Counted from the first letter of the stretch, positions 1 through 8,350 are shown. The stretch: 64,000 nt of DNA from Fimbriimonadaceae bacterium (GCA_023957775.1 JAMLGR010000009.1:1-64000); one strand, 5' to 3'. Made by a program: numbers and translations. The notes: a model not told the origin generated them from the sequence alone.

Positions 1-43
1 GCGCGGGGGGACGTCGGTAGACGGCCATCCCTGTCATCACCCA

Positions 44-155
44 GTCATCCCGAGCAACGTCGAGGGATCTGGAGGTCGAAGCCTAGCGTGACCAGGTCGC
101 TGCTGCGACCCGACGAGCTGGGACAACCAGATCCCTCGACCGTGCTCGGGATGAC
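44..155. repeat. 29-bp inverted repeat pair
   Basis: Positions 44-72 (beginning GTCATCCCGAGCAACGTCGA) and 127-155 are inverted copies of each other with 2 mismatches in 29, around a 54-nt centre. A partial relative (CGTCATCCCGAGCGG, then AAGTCATCCCGACC) lies at about 42051-42101. This is the form of a dispersed palindromic element or miniature mobile element. No transposase is near. Confidence 0.75.
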
Positions 156-170
156 CGGAAGCGCGAAGGC

Positions 171-275
171 ACTCCCCCCTTGCGCCCTTTGCGTTCTTTG
201 CGTGCAACCCCTCCGCGCCTCTGCGCCTCTGCGTGAGACTCCCCCCTTGCGCCCTTTGCGTTCTTTGCGTGCAAC
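171..275. repeat. two identical 38-bp direct repeats
   Basis: The same 38 nt (starting ACTCCCCCCTTGCGCCCTTT and ending TGCGTGCAAC) occurs at 171-208 and 238-275, separated by 29 nt of related 'CGCCTCTGCG' text. Reverse-strand relatives with the core CACGCAAAGGACGC or CACGCAAGGAACGC lie at 40037 and 42008, so this is a dispersed intergenic repeat. Confidence 0.8.
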
Positions 276-368
276 GTCCCCACGCGCCTCTGCGACCTCA
301 ATGCAGGACTTGGCGCGCACGGCCTTGAAATAGAGCTTGGGAACCGGGGGGACCCAGAGGTGAACAAC

Positions 369-3300
369 ATGCGAGTTCGTTGGACCTGCGCCTTGGTGTT
401 TGCGGTATGCGCGGCCGTCCACGCGCAAACCGGCGGCTTCATGCTCGTGGCGAGCAATCCCGCCGCCGGCGCGACGAACGTGCCGGTTGGAACAACGATT
501 CAGCTCACGTTCAATGGGAGACCGGATCCTGCTTCCATGATGGTCGTCCGGGGCGCGCGTCAAAACGTGCTGGGCAGCCAGACCATCGACAGCGTCGCCC
601 ACACGATCACGCTCACCCCCTTCGTTCCCCTCGACCCAGGCTCGACCTACACCGTGGACTTCTCCAACGTCCGCGACGTCGACGGGTCCCCGGCGGCCCC
701 GCCGACGACGTTCCAGTTCAGCACCGAAGGCAGCGCGCGCATCGTCGTAACCTCGCTCCCCACCACCGCGCAGGCCGGCGCGGGCGAGCGGGTGCCCTTG
801 ACCTACCTCGTGCGTAACCTCAGTCCGATCGGCGCGACGCTCAGCGCTTCGCGCACCCTCTACCTGCTGCCCGACGGCACGCAGCTGCTGAGCCTCAACG
901 GGACCCTCCACGAGTCCCTGGGACGCAACGCAAGCCTCACCCTTTCCGACGAGGCCGTCATCGAACCCGCGATGGTCGCGGCCGCCCGCGCATCGTCGTT
1001 CGACCGCATCTTGGTGGTCCGCGTGCTCCAAGGCCTCGACGCCAACGGAAACGCGCTGCGCAGCCTGACCGACACGCCGGTCTACAACAACTATCCGGGT
1101 GACCGGACCGTGTTCGCGCAAGGCCTGGTCGCGGTCACCCAGGTGCGCCTGATCAGCTCGATCACCGGCGCGGTCGTCGTCCGCGAACTCACCGTCTCCT
1201 CTCCGACCGAGGGGCTCGCAGTCCAACAAGGCGGACAAGTGAGGGGTCGCGCCCTCATCACCGCATCGGGCAACGGCATCGTCATCGGCCGCTGGCTGCT
1301 CGACGGGACGCCCTTCGAGAGCTTCCAGGCATCGGTGCACGCGGGCAGCCCCACAGTCGTGGGCACCGTTCGTCCGATCCCTACGGTCGATGTGGGCGAA
1401 CGGCGCCTGCAACTCGAAATCCTCTCCCCGAACCCGATGCGGTCCCGGGAGTCGCACTTCACCGTCTCGCCGCTCCTCCAGTCCGGACGGCCGCGCTTAG
1501 TCGCGCCCGCGTTTGGAGCGGTGCTCGGCAAAGGCGCGCCCGTGGTGCTGCGCTGGCAAGTCGTCCCCGGCGCTTCCGGGTACGAGATCGGCATCGCGCC
1601 CACGCTCGCCGAGCTCGGCCTCGACGCGAAGGGCAAGCCGGCCTCAGGCGGATTCGATGCCTCCACCCTCGCCTTCCACCAGAGGGTCCTGGGAGCCTCC
1701 CAAACCGCAGCTTCCCTCTCGGCCGATGCGATCGCCAAGCTCCGCGGCGCGGGGTCCAACACGCTCTTCTGGACCGTCCGTCCCCTGTTCCCTCCCTCCA
1801 ACGAACCGATGCAGGACCGTGCGGCCTTTCCGGGCAGCATCAAGCTGGAGCCGGGCGCCGAGCCCTTGGCGTTGCTCGCTCCGGGCGCGGGCGGCGTGCT
1901 CGACGCCAAGCACCTCGCCTTTGCCTGGGCGCCGCCGTTCGCGGCAACGCGCGTGAAGGAGTACCGGGTGCAGGTCTTTGCCGAAGGCGACGAGGGAACG
2001 CCCCTGTTCCAAGCGCTCACCTCCGAGCCGAGGCTCGACCTCGATCCGGTCGGAGGCAACGTCCTCATGCCCGGGCGGCCCCTCAAGTGGCGGGTCCTCG
2101 CCTATTCGGAGGACGGACGGCTCCTTGCCATGAGTCCAAGCTCCCGGGTGAGCGTCGTGTCCACCGCTCCGACGCCGATGCTCGCCCCGATGCACACGGC
2201 GTTCGGGCAGCCCCTGAAGGGCGTCGCCTTCACACCTGCCGAGGGTGCGCGCCTCGACGCGCCGAGCGCGCTCATGGTCGCCTACCCCGCCAGCGAGGCG
2301 GCCAAACGGCGCCTCCTGCTCGACGGCACCGACGTCTCCGCTCTGGCGACGTTTGGGGAGACCGGCGTCCGGCTCCCGCCGAGGGCGCTTTCGGGTGGAC
2401 TCCACACCTTGCAGCTCCTGGTCGAAACCTCCGATGGCGAGGCGTTGGAGGCGCGCTCTTGGTTCGAGGTCGCTCCCCAAGAGGGTGAGGGAGGCAACAC
2501 CGAGCAAGTCGCCGACGGCCTGCGCCTGCTGCTGCAGAGCGAACTGCACGACGACGATCCCTTCCATATCGTCGCCACCCTCGAGGGCGCAGGAGCGCTT
2601 GGAACGGCGGAAGGCAGCATGAGCGTGACCGCGACGCGTCCGCTCGAAGGGGGGACGTTCGAGGTGCGCACGCTGCTCGGCAACCTTGGCGACCGCAACG
2701 GCCGCTACGACTTGGCCGCGGGAGACGTCGGGCTCGTCGGCAGCGAGTTCACCGTCGACGGCTCGACCACGCGCGCGTTCCAAGCGAACGCCCAGGCCGG
2801 CGGGTTGAAGTTCAACTTCACGAAGACCCTGGACGACTCGATCGGGCGCTCGAACTTCGGCAACTCGCCGGACGTGACCATGGGCTCGCTCGAGACCGCC
2901 GCGTTCAACGAGGGGACCGGCCTCCGCTTCGTCCAGATGCGCAGCGAACAAGCCAATTCGAGCTACGGCGCCACGGGCTACGGCCAGGCCAGCGGGGTGA
3001 AGGCCGACATCTGGAGCGTGATCGGCAGGTACCGCTTGGGCGACTCGTTCTCGCTGCGCGGCGAAATGGCCCACAGCAAGAACTCGTTCCGGACGCTCTC
3101 GGGCACGCGCATGCGCAGTTCGGGCGATGCGCAGACACTGGCGCTCGACTATAAGGGACCCCAAGGCTGGAACGCCACCGCGCGTTACCGGCGGACCGAG
3201 ACCGGCTACCTCGCGCCGTCCGCGGCACTGCTGCAGAACAGCGTGCAGGGATGGGATGTCGAAGCCTCGGGGCCGATCGGGATGACCACGTTCCTCAGCG

Positions 3301-4025
3301 TCCGTTACGGGCGCGCGGAGAACGTGGCGGGCAGCTCGGTTCCAGACGGCGATACACACACGCTGACCGCGAACCTCGACATGCAGATCCCGGACTTCGT
3401 TCCCCTGCAACTGTCCTATCAGCAGACCGAGGCGAAAGGGGACTCCCTGGTGCCGGGATTGCCGGGCGCGGACACGCGAGACTCCACGTGGACTCTCGGC
3501 ACGTCCCACCGGTTCGGCCCGGTCGACGCGTCGCTCTCGTACTCCGTGGCCCGCTACCGCGACTACCAGGACTTCAACGACCCGCTCAATGATACGCCGA
3601 ACGACCGCACGACGCGGTTTGTCTCAGTGGGCCTTGGGTACCAGTCCGGGCGCGTCGCGCTGCGGGGCGACTGGAGCGACAACGGGGTCTCGCGCTTCGA
3701 TCGGGATCCGCTCACGTTCGACCTCATCGACGGGCACGACCGACAGGACAACCTGCGCCTCCAGGCCGACTACGAGCTGTTCCACGGCGTGAGCGCCAGC
3801 GCGATCTGGTCGCGGGCGCGCCATAGCGACGTGCTGGGACTCTCGACGGGCGACGTCGACGACGTGGCGTTGCGCCTCAACTGGTCGCCGGGCGGCACGT
3901 TGGTGGGGCAGTCGATCGTCACGCTGGAGTTCCGCCGCAGCAAGATCGACTCCGGCGGGATGCACCGCACGGACAACACGGTGACTCTCCTGGTGAACGG
4001 CGCCGGCATCTTCGGCGGACGTTAG
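369..4025 (+). CDS. large exported Ig-like / barrel-like protein
   Basis: Predicted 1,218-residue exported protein of unknown role. Residues 1-20 are a clear signal peptide ending in VHAQ. Residues about 28-115 resemble an SbsA/Big_5 Ig-like domain (NPAAGATNVPVGTTIQLTF, then a long beta-rich run). The middle has further Ig- or fibronectin-like beta stretches. The last 370 residues alternate polar and aromatic residues in short strands with Tyr/Asp-rich turns, as in an outer-membrane beta-barrel. I start at ATG 369 because AGAGG lies 8 nt upstream; an in-frame GTG at 360 overlaps that ribosome site. The gene runs convergently into the lipoprotein gene. By inference it is a surface-anchored or secretion-channel protein. 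No catalytic motif is visible. Confidence 0.8.
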   Translation: MRVRWTCALVFAVCAAVHAQTGGFMLVASNPAAGATNVPVGTTIQLTFNGRPDPASMMVVRGARQNVLGSQTIDSVAHTITLTPFVPLDPGSTYTVDFSNVRDVDGSPAAPPTTFQFSTEGSARIVVTSLPTTAQAGAGERVPLTYLVRNLSPIGATLSASRTLYLLPDGTQLLSLNGTLHESLGRNASLTLSDEAVIEPAMVAAARASSFDRILVVRVLQGLDANGNALRSLTDTPVYNNYPGDRTVFAQGLVAVTQVRLISSITGAVVVRELTVSSPTEGLAVQQGGQVRGRALITASGNGIVIGRWLLDGTPFESFQASVHAGSPTVVGTVRPIPTVDVGERRLQLEILSPNPMRSRESHFTVSPLLQSGRPRLVAPAFGAVLGKGAPVVLRWQVVPGASGYEIGIAPTLAELGLDAKGKPASGGFDASTLAFHQRVLGASQTAASLSADAIAKLRGAGSNTLFWTVRPLFPPSNEPMQDRAAFPGSIKLEPGAEPLALLAPGAGGVLDAKHLAFAWAPPFAATRVKEYRVQVFAEGDEGTPLFQALTSEPRLDLDPVGGNVLMPGRPLKWRVLAYSEDGRLLAMSPSSRVSVVSTAPTPMLAPMHTAFGQPLKGVAFTPAEGARLDAPSALMVAYPASEAAKRRLLLDGTDVSALATFGETGVRLPPRALSGGLHTLQLLVETSDGEALEARSWFEVAPQEGEGGNTEQVADGLRLLLQSELHDDDPFHIVATLEGAGALGTAEGSMSVTATRPLEGGTFEVRTLLGNLGDRNGRYDLAAGDVGLVGSEFTVDGSTTRAFQANAQAGGLKFNFTKTLDDSIGRSNFGNSPDVTMGSLETAAFNEGTGLRFVQMRSEQANSSYGATGYGQASGVKADIWSVIGRYRLGDSFSLRGEMAHSKNSFRTLSGTRMRSSGDAQTLALDYKGPQGWNATARYRRTETGYLAPSAALLQNSVQGWDVEASGPIGMTTFLSVRYGRAENVAGSSVPDGDTHTLTANLDMQIPDFVPLQLSYQQTEAKGDSLVPGLPGADTRDSTWTLGTSHRFGPVDASLSYSVARYRDYQDFNDPLNDTPNDRTTRFVSVGLGYQSGRVALRGDWSDNGVSRFDRDPLTFDLIDGHDRQDNLRLQADYELFHGVSASAIWSRARHSDVLGLSTGDVDDVALRLNWSPGGTLVGQSIVTLEFRRSKIDSGGMHRTDNTVTLLVNGAGIFGGR

Positions 4026-4037
4026 ACACCCTGGGTT

Positions 4038-4060
4038 CCACGCCCGTCCAGCGGGCGTGG
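4038..4060. repeat. REP-like palindrome, copy 1
   Basis: Arms CCACGCCCG (4038-4046) and CGGGCGTGG (4052-4060) pair perfectly around the 5-nt loop TCCAG. It sits in the 85-bp gap between two convergent genes. The same 8-bp arm core recurs at 38965, 44127, 55773 and 55860. Confidence 0.85.
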
Positions 4061-4079
4061 GCCTCATCCCAGAAGTTTG

Positions 4080-4099
4080 GGCGCCCCGACCGGGGCGCC
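4080..4099. terminator. bidirectional hairpin between convergent genes
   Basis: GGCGCCCCG (4080-4088) pairs with CGGGGCGCC (4091-4099) around a 2-nt centre. The likely folded form opens one or two of the inner pairs. On the + strand it is followed by TCTTAGT. It probably ends transcription of the flanking convergent genes together with the palindrome at 4038. Confidence 0.6.
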
Positions 4100-4110
4100 T
4101 CTTAGTAGCT

Positions 4111-4647
4111 TCAGCCAAAGGCGGCGCCATCGGGCGCGTCGCTCAAGTCAAGCTGGGCGGGGGGAACCCCGGCCTCGGCGGCAAGCGCGTTGTTGAGGGC
4201 CACCAGCGCCTCGCGGCTGAAACCGCCGGGAATCTCGCGGGCTTGGCCGCCCTTCTCGACGACCACCAAGTGCTGCGACTCCCGAAAACCCATTTCGCGC
4301 ACCAGCTCCAGGGCCTCGTCGGGAAGAAGCTCGAGCGTCGTGCCATAGCGCTTGCTCCACGCGGGGTAGGCCTCCTCGCTCGTGTTCACCACGGCGAGCA
4401 TCTTCACCTTGCCCTCGTAGGGCTTGTAGACGCTCTGCACAAGCGGGATCGCCCGCGAATTTGAGCCACAGTCCTTCTTCGCAAAGTAGAGGAACGCGGG
4501 CCCGTCCTTCGCGAGAGACGCCAAGGTCGGCACCGTGCGGCCCTGGGTCTCCGGCGTTGCGGACGCCTCCGTCGACGGGTCCTTTCCGCAACCGGCGACC
4601 AGCAGCGCCACCATCGCCGCAATTGCAAGAGTCTTGGTTTGTCGCAT
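4111..4647 (-). CDS. thioredoxin-like lipoprotein with a single active-site Cys
   Basis: A 178-residue lipoprotein: signal peptide, lipobox LVAGC with Cys20 as the lipidation site, then a thioredoxin-fold-like domain (AFLYFAKKDC, a central VKMLAVVN strand and a HLVVVEKGG strand). In the usual CxxC position only Cys60 is present (C60-G-S-N), so disulfide reductase chemistry of the normal kind is unlikely; a one-Cys redoxin or a purely structural role is possible. The start is ATG 4647, placed 6 nt after a TACAGT -10 hexamer; GTG 4650 is one codon earlier. It lies beside the metal-uptake genes, but a functional link is only inference. Confidence 0.75.
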   Translation of the reverse strand: MRQTKTLAIAAMVALLVAGCGKDPSTEASATPETQGRTVPTLASLAKDGPAFLYFAKKDCGSNSRAIPLVQSVYKPYEGKVKMLAVVNTSEEAYPAWSKRYGTTLELLPDEALELVREMGFRESQHLVVVEKGGQAREIPGGFSREALVALNNALAAEAGVPPAQLDLSDAPDGAAFG

Positions 4648-4653
4648 CACGGG

Positions 4654-4659
4654 ACTGTA
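4654..4659 (-). promoter_or_regulatory. -10 TACAGT, leaderless start
   Basis: TACAGT ends 6 nt before ATG 4647. Transcription would begin at or next to the start codon. Confidence 0.55.
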
Positions 4660-4688
4660 CCCACCTCGCGCTCGGCCGCGGGAAGGGG

Positions 4689-5096
4689 CTATCCGGTGAG
4701 GAAGCGGCGGATGGCGAGAAGGGTCGCCTGCCCCACATGGTGCTCGATACCCTCCGCGTCGGCCTCAGCCTCGGCGTCCGGCACGCCCAAACGCTTGAGG
4801 AACGCCACGACCACCTCGTGCCGCTCCCGCGACTCCTCCGCGATCTTGCGGCCCGCTTCCGTCGGCACGACGCCGCGGTAAGGGCGCGAGGTCACCAACC
4901 CCTCGCGCTCGAGGCGCGCCAACACTTTGGTGGCGGTCGTGTGGCTGACCTCCATGGCGCGGGCAAGGTCCACCGCGCGCGCCTCGCCCTGCTCCTCGCG
5001 CAGCTCCTCGACCATCTCGAGGTAATCCTCGGCGGTCTCCTTCGCGTGCGCGGCACGGGCTCGGGCGAAGCCGTTCAAGGTCGTCGTTCGGGCCAT
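4689..5096 (-). CDS. DtxR/MntR-family metal-dependent repressor
   Basis: A 135-residue regulator. Residues about 22-90 form a winged helix (EARAVDLARAMEVSHTTATK, then LEREGLVTSRPYRGVVPTEAG). The C-terminal half carries the dimerisation and metal-site signature of MntR-type proteins (ESRERHEVVVAFLKRLGV, then DAEGIEHHV), with no SH3-like domain, so its length fits MntR rather than DtxR/IdeR. It is divergent from feoAB with an 85-bp gap and probably controls iron and/or manganese uptake; which metal cannot be told from sequence. The start at 5096 (MARTTTLN) is set by a TACAAT hexamer 6 nt upstream. A longer in-frame reading would run across the divergent promoter and is rejected. Confidence 0.9.
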   Translation of the reverse strand: MARTTTLNGFARARAAHAKETAEDYLEMVEELREEQGEARAVDLARAMEVSHTTATKVLARLEREGLVTSRPYRGVVPTEAGRKIAEESRERHEVVVAFLKRLGVPDAEAEADAEGIEHHVGQATLLAIRRFLTG

Positions 5097-5102
5097 CTTC
5101 CA

Positions 5103-5108
5103 ATTGTA
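5103..5108 (-). promoter_or_regulatory. -10 TACAAT of the metal repressor gene
   Basis: TACAAT ends 6 nt before ATG 5096, with no Shine-Dalgarno sequence in between. Confidence 0.6.
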
Positions 5109-5141
5109 GACGACTTTCCACCCATGGCTGCATGCCGAAAG

Positions 5142-5173
5142 GCCTTGGGTTCTGATCCAGCCTTGGCTATAAT
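5142..5173 (+). promoter_or_regulatory. feoAB promoter with direct repeats
   Basis: A -35 TTGGGT (5145-5150), a 17-bp spacer and a perfect -10 TATAAT (5168-5173) stand 8 nt before the feoA ATG. The 7-mer GCCTTGG occurs at 5142-5148 and 5160-5166, 18 bp apart, covering the -35 and the spacer. It is a candidate binding site for the divergently encoded metal repressor. Confidence 0.65.
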
Positions 5174-5181
5174 ATGATGTA

Positions 5182-5442
5182 ATGGCTATGGAAGCTGGCA
5201 CCGTGGCGTCGATCCCGCTGAGCGCGCTCTTGCCGGGCGAGGCGGGAACGATCGTGCGCGTCGGCCTGGTCGGACCCGAGCGGCGCGCGTTGCTCGACCT
5301 CGGTTTCGTGCCCGGCACCGTGGTCGAACGCATCTTTCAAAGCCCGCTGGGCGACCCGACCGCGTTTCGCCTGCGGTCGACCGTCGTGGCGCTCCGACGC
5401 AGCCAGGCAGAAGCCATCGAGGTTCAGCGATGCAAGAGCTGA
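5182..5442 (+). CDS. feoA: ferrous iron transport protein A
   Basis: An 86-residue FeoA domain, an SH3-like fold that acts in the cytoplasm with FeoB. The family core is visible: IPLSALLPGEAGTIVRVG, then ERRALLDLGFVPGTVVERI and a closing FRLRSTVVALRRSQAEAI strand pair. The start ATG 5182 lies 8 nt after a perfect TATAAT; ATG 5188 is an in-frame alternative. It overlaps feoB by 13 nt, so the two are translationally coupled. Metal-dependent repression by the divergent DtxR/MntR-type gene is likely but not proven. Confidence 0.92.
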   Translation: MAMEAGTVASIPLSALLPGEAGTIVRVGLVGPERRALLDLGFVPGTVVERIFQSPLGDPTAFRLRSTVVALRRSQAEAIEVQRCKS

Positions 5443-6254
5443 AGATCGCCGATCCCGCCCCCGGCGCCTGTGGCGGCTGTACGCGCTGCCCCTCCGGCGC
5501 CTTCGAACGCGCCGGGATGGACACCCGTGGCGCCGACGCCGTGATCGCCCTTGCGGGCAACCCGAACACGGGCAAGAGCACGGTCTTCAACGCGCTCACC
5601 GGGCTGCGCCAACGCGTGGGCAACTGGCCGGGGAAGACCGTGGTGCGCGCCGAGGGTGCGTTCCAGGCGGGCGGCACGAAGTTCCGACTCGTCGATCTGC
5701 CCGGCACGTACTCCCTCCTTTCCAACAGCCCCGACGAGGAGATCGCCCGCGACTTCCTCCTTTTCGGCCAGCCCGATGTGACCGTGGTCGTGGTGGACGC
5801 CACGGCGCTCGAACGCAACCTGAACCTCGTGCTCCAAGTGCTTGAGATCACGCCGCGCGTGGTGGTGGCCCTGAACCTGATGGACGAGGCCGAGCGCAAC
5901 GGGCTGAAGATCGATCACCGCTCTCTTGCCCGAGATCTCGGCGTGCCCGTCGTGCCGATGGCCGCGCGCCAAGGCAAGGGCATCACCGAACTCACGAGCA
6001 CCGTGGTCGGCGTCCTCGACGGCGAGATCGCCTGCGCCCCCCACCGCGTGCTCCGCTACGACGAGGACACCGAGAACGCGATTGCGGAGATCTCCGAGGC
6101 TCTGCTGGCCGAGTATCCGAACCTGCCGAACGCCCATTGGGTGGCGCTGCGCCTGCTCGAGGGCGATGCGAGCATCCAAAGGGAGCTCGACGAGGGGACG
6201 CTGGGCCGCATCAGTCATCCCGCCGAAGGCATGCCGGAGGCAAGAGACGCTTGA
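5430..6254 (+). CDS. feoB: FeoB, GTPase half (split gene)
   Basis: Cytosolic half of the ferrous iron transporter FeoB, 274 residues. The G-protein motifs are present: G1 GNPNTGKS (43-50), G3 DLPG (89-92) and G4 NLMD (149-152), followed by a guanine-dissociation-inhibitor-like helical segment (residues about 205-265). The N-terminus has an extra CxxCxxC cluster (Cys14, 17 and 20) that could bind metal. Translation stops at TGA 6252-6254 and the membrane half continues in another frame from TTG 6251. FeoB is usually one chain of 600-800 residues, so this is either a true split gene or an indel; see the findings. Confidence 0.88.
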   Translation: MQELKIADPAPGACGGCTRCPSGAFERAGMDTRGADAVIALAGNPNTGKSTVFNALTGLRQRVGNWPGKTVVRAEGAFQAGGTKFRLVDLPGTYSLLSNSPDEEIARDFLLFGQPDVTVVVVDATALERNLNLVLQVLEITPRVVVALNLMDEAERNGLKIDHRSLARDLGVPVVPMAARQGKGITELTSTVVGVLDGEIACAPHRVLRYDEDTENAIAEISEALLAEYPNLPNAHWVALRLLEGDASIQRELDEGTLGRISHPAEGMPEARDA

Positions 6255-7657
6255 GCCGCCTCGCCGAAGTGGTCGCGCGCAACCGGGCGCAGGGCAAGGA
6301 CGACCGGCACGACCGCGTGGTCGAAGCCCTGTTCGCCGAAGCCGGCCGCATCGCGGATCGAGCCGTGACCCGCGACGGCCAACGGAGCAAGCAGCACCTC
6401 GACCTCCTCCTCGATCGCCTGCTCACGAGCCGCGTTTGGGGGCTCCCGACCATGGGCGTGCTGTTCGCCCTGATCTTCTGGATCACGATCGAAGGCGCGA
6501 ACGTCCCCTCCGCGATGCTTGGCGAACTGCTGACGCACCGGCTGTACGACACCCTGCACCACGGCGCGGACGCCATCGGCATGTGGCCCTGGCTCAGCGG
6601 ACTGCTCATCGACGGCGTCTACCTCTCCACAGCTTGGGTCGTCTCCGTGATGCTCCCGCCGATGGCGATCTTCTTCCCCCTGTTCACGCTGTTGGAAGAC
6701 TTCGGCTACCTGCCCCGCGTCGCGTTCAACCTCGACCGTGCCTTCCGTTGGGCGGGCGGCCACGGCAAGCAGTCGCTCACGATGATGATGGGGTTTGGAT
6801 GCAACGCCGCGGGCGTCGTGGCCACCCGCATCATCGGCAGCCCCCGCGAACGGCTCGTGGCCATCCTCACGAACAACTTCGCGATCTGCAACGGCCGCTG
6901 GCCCACCCTGATCCTCGTGGGAACGATCTTCATCGGAGCGACGGCCCCGCCAGCGATCGCCGGGGTTGTCGCCGCAGGCAGCGTCGTGGCGATCGCACTT
7001 CTCGGCGTGGTGGTCACGCTGCTTATGTCGAAGTTCTTGAGCAAGACATTGCTCAAAGGCGAGGCCTCGACGTTTGCGCTGGAGCTCCCGCCCTATCGTC
7101 CACCACGTATCCTGCGCACCTTGGCGACGTCGATCATCGACCGGACGCTCATCGTGCTGTGGCGCGCCGTCGTGATGGCCGCCCCGGCGGGCGCCGTGAT
7201 CTGGCTCATCTCGAACGTCTCGCTCGGCGGGCGCTCGTTGGCCGATTGGATGGTGACCGGCCTCGATCCGCTCGGGTTCGCCCTTGGGCTGAACGGCGTG
7301 ATCCTCGTCGCCTACATCGTCGCCATCCCCGCCAACGAGATCGTGATCCCCACGATTCTCATGCTCACGCTCAACCTGGCGCGGTCGGGACTGGCGAGCC
7401 AGGGAGTGATGCTCGAGTTGGACGAGCAGATGACGTCGCAGGTGCTCAAGCAGGTGGGGGGATGGACGTTGCTCACCGGCGTCAACCTCATGCTCTTCAG
7501 CCTGCTCCACAACCCCTGCAGCACCACCCTCCTCACCATCTACCGAGAAACGGGAAGCAAGAAGTGGACGGCGCTCTCGGCTCTGTTGCCGCTTGCGCTC
7601 GCGTTCCTCGTGTGTTTCGCGACGGCGTCCCTGGCCCGACTTCTGGGCTGGGCCTAG
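6251..7657 (+). CDS. feoB: FeoB, membrane permease half (split gene)
   Basis: A 468-residue membrane half of FeoB with two Gate-type segments. The conserved pore motif GFGCN is at residues 181-185 (Cys184), followed later by the IPANEIVIPT and NPCSTTLLTIYRETGSKKW signatures. The TTG start overlaps the stop of the GTPase half (TTGA, 6251-6254), and a perfect GGAGG (6236-6240) lies 10 nt upstream, so it can be translated separately and coupled. The sequence begins LSRLAEVVARN, which continues the FeoB alignment without a gap. It should form the inner-membrane Fe(II) channel together with the upstream GTPase. No feoC gene follows. Confidence 0.88.
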   Translation: MSRLAEVVARNRAQGKDDRHDRVVEALFAEAGRIADRAVTRDGQRSKQHLDLLLDRLLTSRVWGLPTMGVLFALIFWITIEGANVPSAMLGELLTHRLYDTLHHGADAIGMWPWLSGLLIDGVYLSTAWVVSVMLPPMAIFFPLFTLLEDFGYLPRVAFNLDRAFRWAGGHGKQSLTMMMGFGCNAAGVVATRIIGSPRERLVAILTNNFAICNGRWPTLILVGTIFIGATAPPAIAGVVAAGSVVAIALLGVVVTLLMSKFLSKTLLKGEASTFALELPPYRPPRILRTLATSIIDRTLIVLWRAVVMAAPAGAVIWLISNVSLGGRSLADWMVTGLDPLGFALGLNGVILVAYIVAIPANEIVIPTILMLTLNLARSGLASQGVMLELDEQMTSQVLKQVGGWTLLTGVNLMLFSLLHNPCSTTLLTIYRETGSKKWTALSALLPLALAFLVCFATASLARLLGWA

Positions 7658-7691
7658 GGGAGGCTTCGGCCACCCAATGTGAAAGTCGCGC

Positions 7692-8261
7692 TTAGTTCCT
7701 ACGCGTCAGGTAGATGTTCCGGAACTCCACGGTCATGTCCATCCCGCCGTGCAGTTGGAGCGCCACTACACCCTCCTTGCGGCCCTGCGGATCGTCGATG
7801 TCGGTGATCGTCGCGCCGTTGAGCCTCACCGTGTAGTGGCTGCCGACCGCGCTCACCTCCATCTTCGTCCACTGCCCCGGGGTGAATTTCGCCTTCGCGT
7901 GGACCTCGGCGTTTGGCTTGAACACCCAGCCTCGCCCCGCGGTCTCCCAGATGCCACCCACGTCCTCGATGGCGTCGATTTCCGCCTGGAACCCCTTGAC
8001 CAGGGGTTGTTCCTTGATCCGCTCGGCACGGAAGTAGAAGCCGCTGTTGCCGCCGGAGATCCGGAACTCGAGGTTCGCCTCGAAGTCGCGGACGGGCTTC
8101 TCGTAGATCAGCACCCCCTGCTCGTCGGCCTGGGCGCAGTGCCCTTTCAGAACGCCTCCGTCGACGGTCCATTGGCCGCCGCCAACGACCTCCCATCCGT
8201 TCAAAGTCTTGCCGTCGAAGATCTTGTCGGCGCTGGCGAAAAAGAGCAAAGCTGCGAGCAT
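7692..8261 (-). CDS. secreted DUF1080 (3-keto-disaccharide hydrolase-type) protein
   Basis: A 189-residue protein made almost wholly of one DUF1080 domain, a concanavalin-like beta sandwich found in sugar-degrading loci. Typical motifs are FDGKTLNGWEV near the N-terminus, the GNSGFYFRAE segment and the closing LQLHGG-MDMTVEFRNIYL strands. A short hydrophobic N-terminus (MLAALLFFASA) is a signal peptide. Members of this family act on 3-ketoglycosides, but no catalytic residue can be assigned here. The start ATG 8261 lies 5 nt after CACAAT. It is divergent from the PPC-domain gene and convergent with feoB. Confidence 0.85.
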   Translation of the reverse strand: MLAALLFFASADKIFDGKTLNGWEVVGGGQWTVDGGVLKGHCAQADEQGVLIYEKPVRDFEANLEFRISGGNSGFYFRAERIKEQPLVKGFQAEIDAIEDVGGIWETAGRGWVFKPNAEVHAKAKFTPGQWTKMEVSAVGSHYTVRLNGATITDIDDPQGRKEGVVALQLHGGMDMTVEFRNIYLTRRN

Positions 8262-8266
8262 GGTCC

Positions 8267-8272
8267 ATTGTG
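8267..8272 (-). promoter_or_regulatory. -10-like CACAAT, near-leaderless start
   Basis: CACAAT ends 5 nt before ATG 8261. It matches TATAAT at 4 of 6 positions. Confidence 0.4.
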
Positions 8273-8350
8273 ACCCATGGCCCCCACGAGCGCGACCACT
8301 GGCGTCACCTCTTCCCCGCCGCTGCCGTCCTATCTCGTGGAGACCCCACG

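Larger units (their letters stand above)
1..368. other. gene-free left end rich in repeats
   Basis: No convincing coding sequence lies here. The stretch holds a 29-bp inverted repeat (44-72 and 127-155) and two identical 38-bp direct repeats (171-208 and 238-275), each listed separately. The reading frames that cross it have no start signal or recognisable domain. It ends in the Shine-Dalgarno sequence AGAGG (356-360) of the next gene. Confidence 0.6.

Noticed and set aside
45-3509. Long open frames antisense to the large exported protein (45-1457 and 1644-3509, - strand)
   Set aside because: They follow the high-GC third-position pattern of the real gene, are rich in Arg/Gly/Ala/Pro, show no domain or start signal, and overlap a convincing protein.
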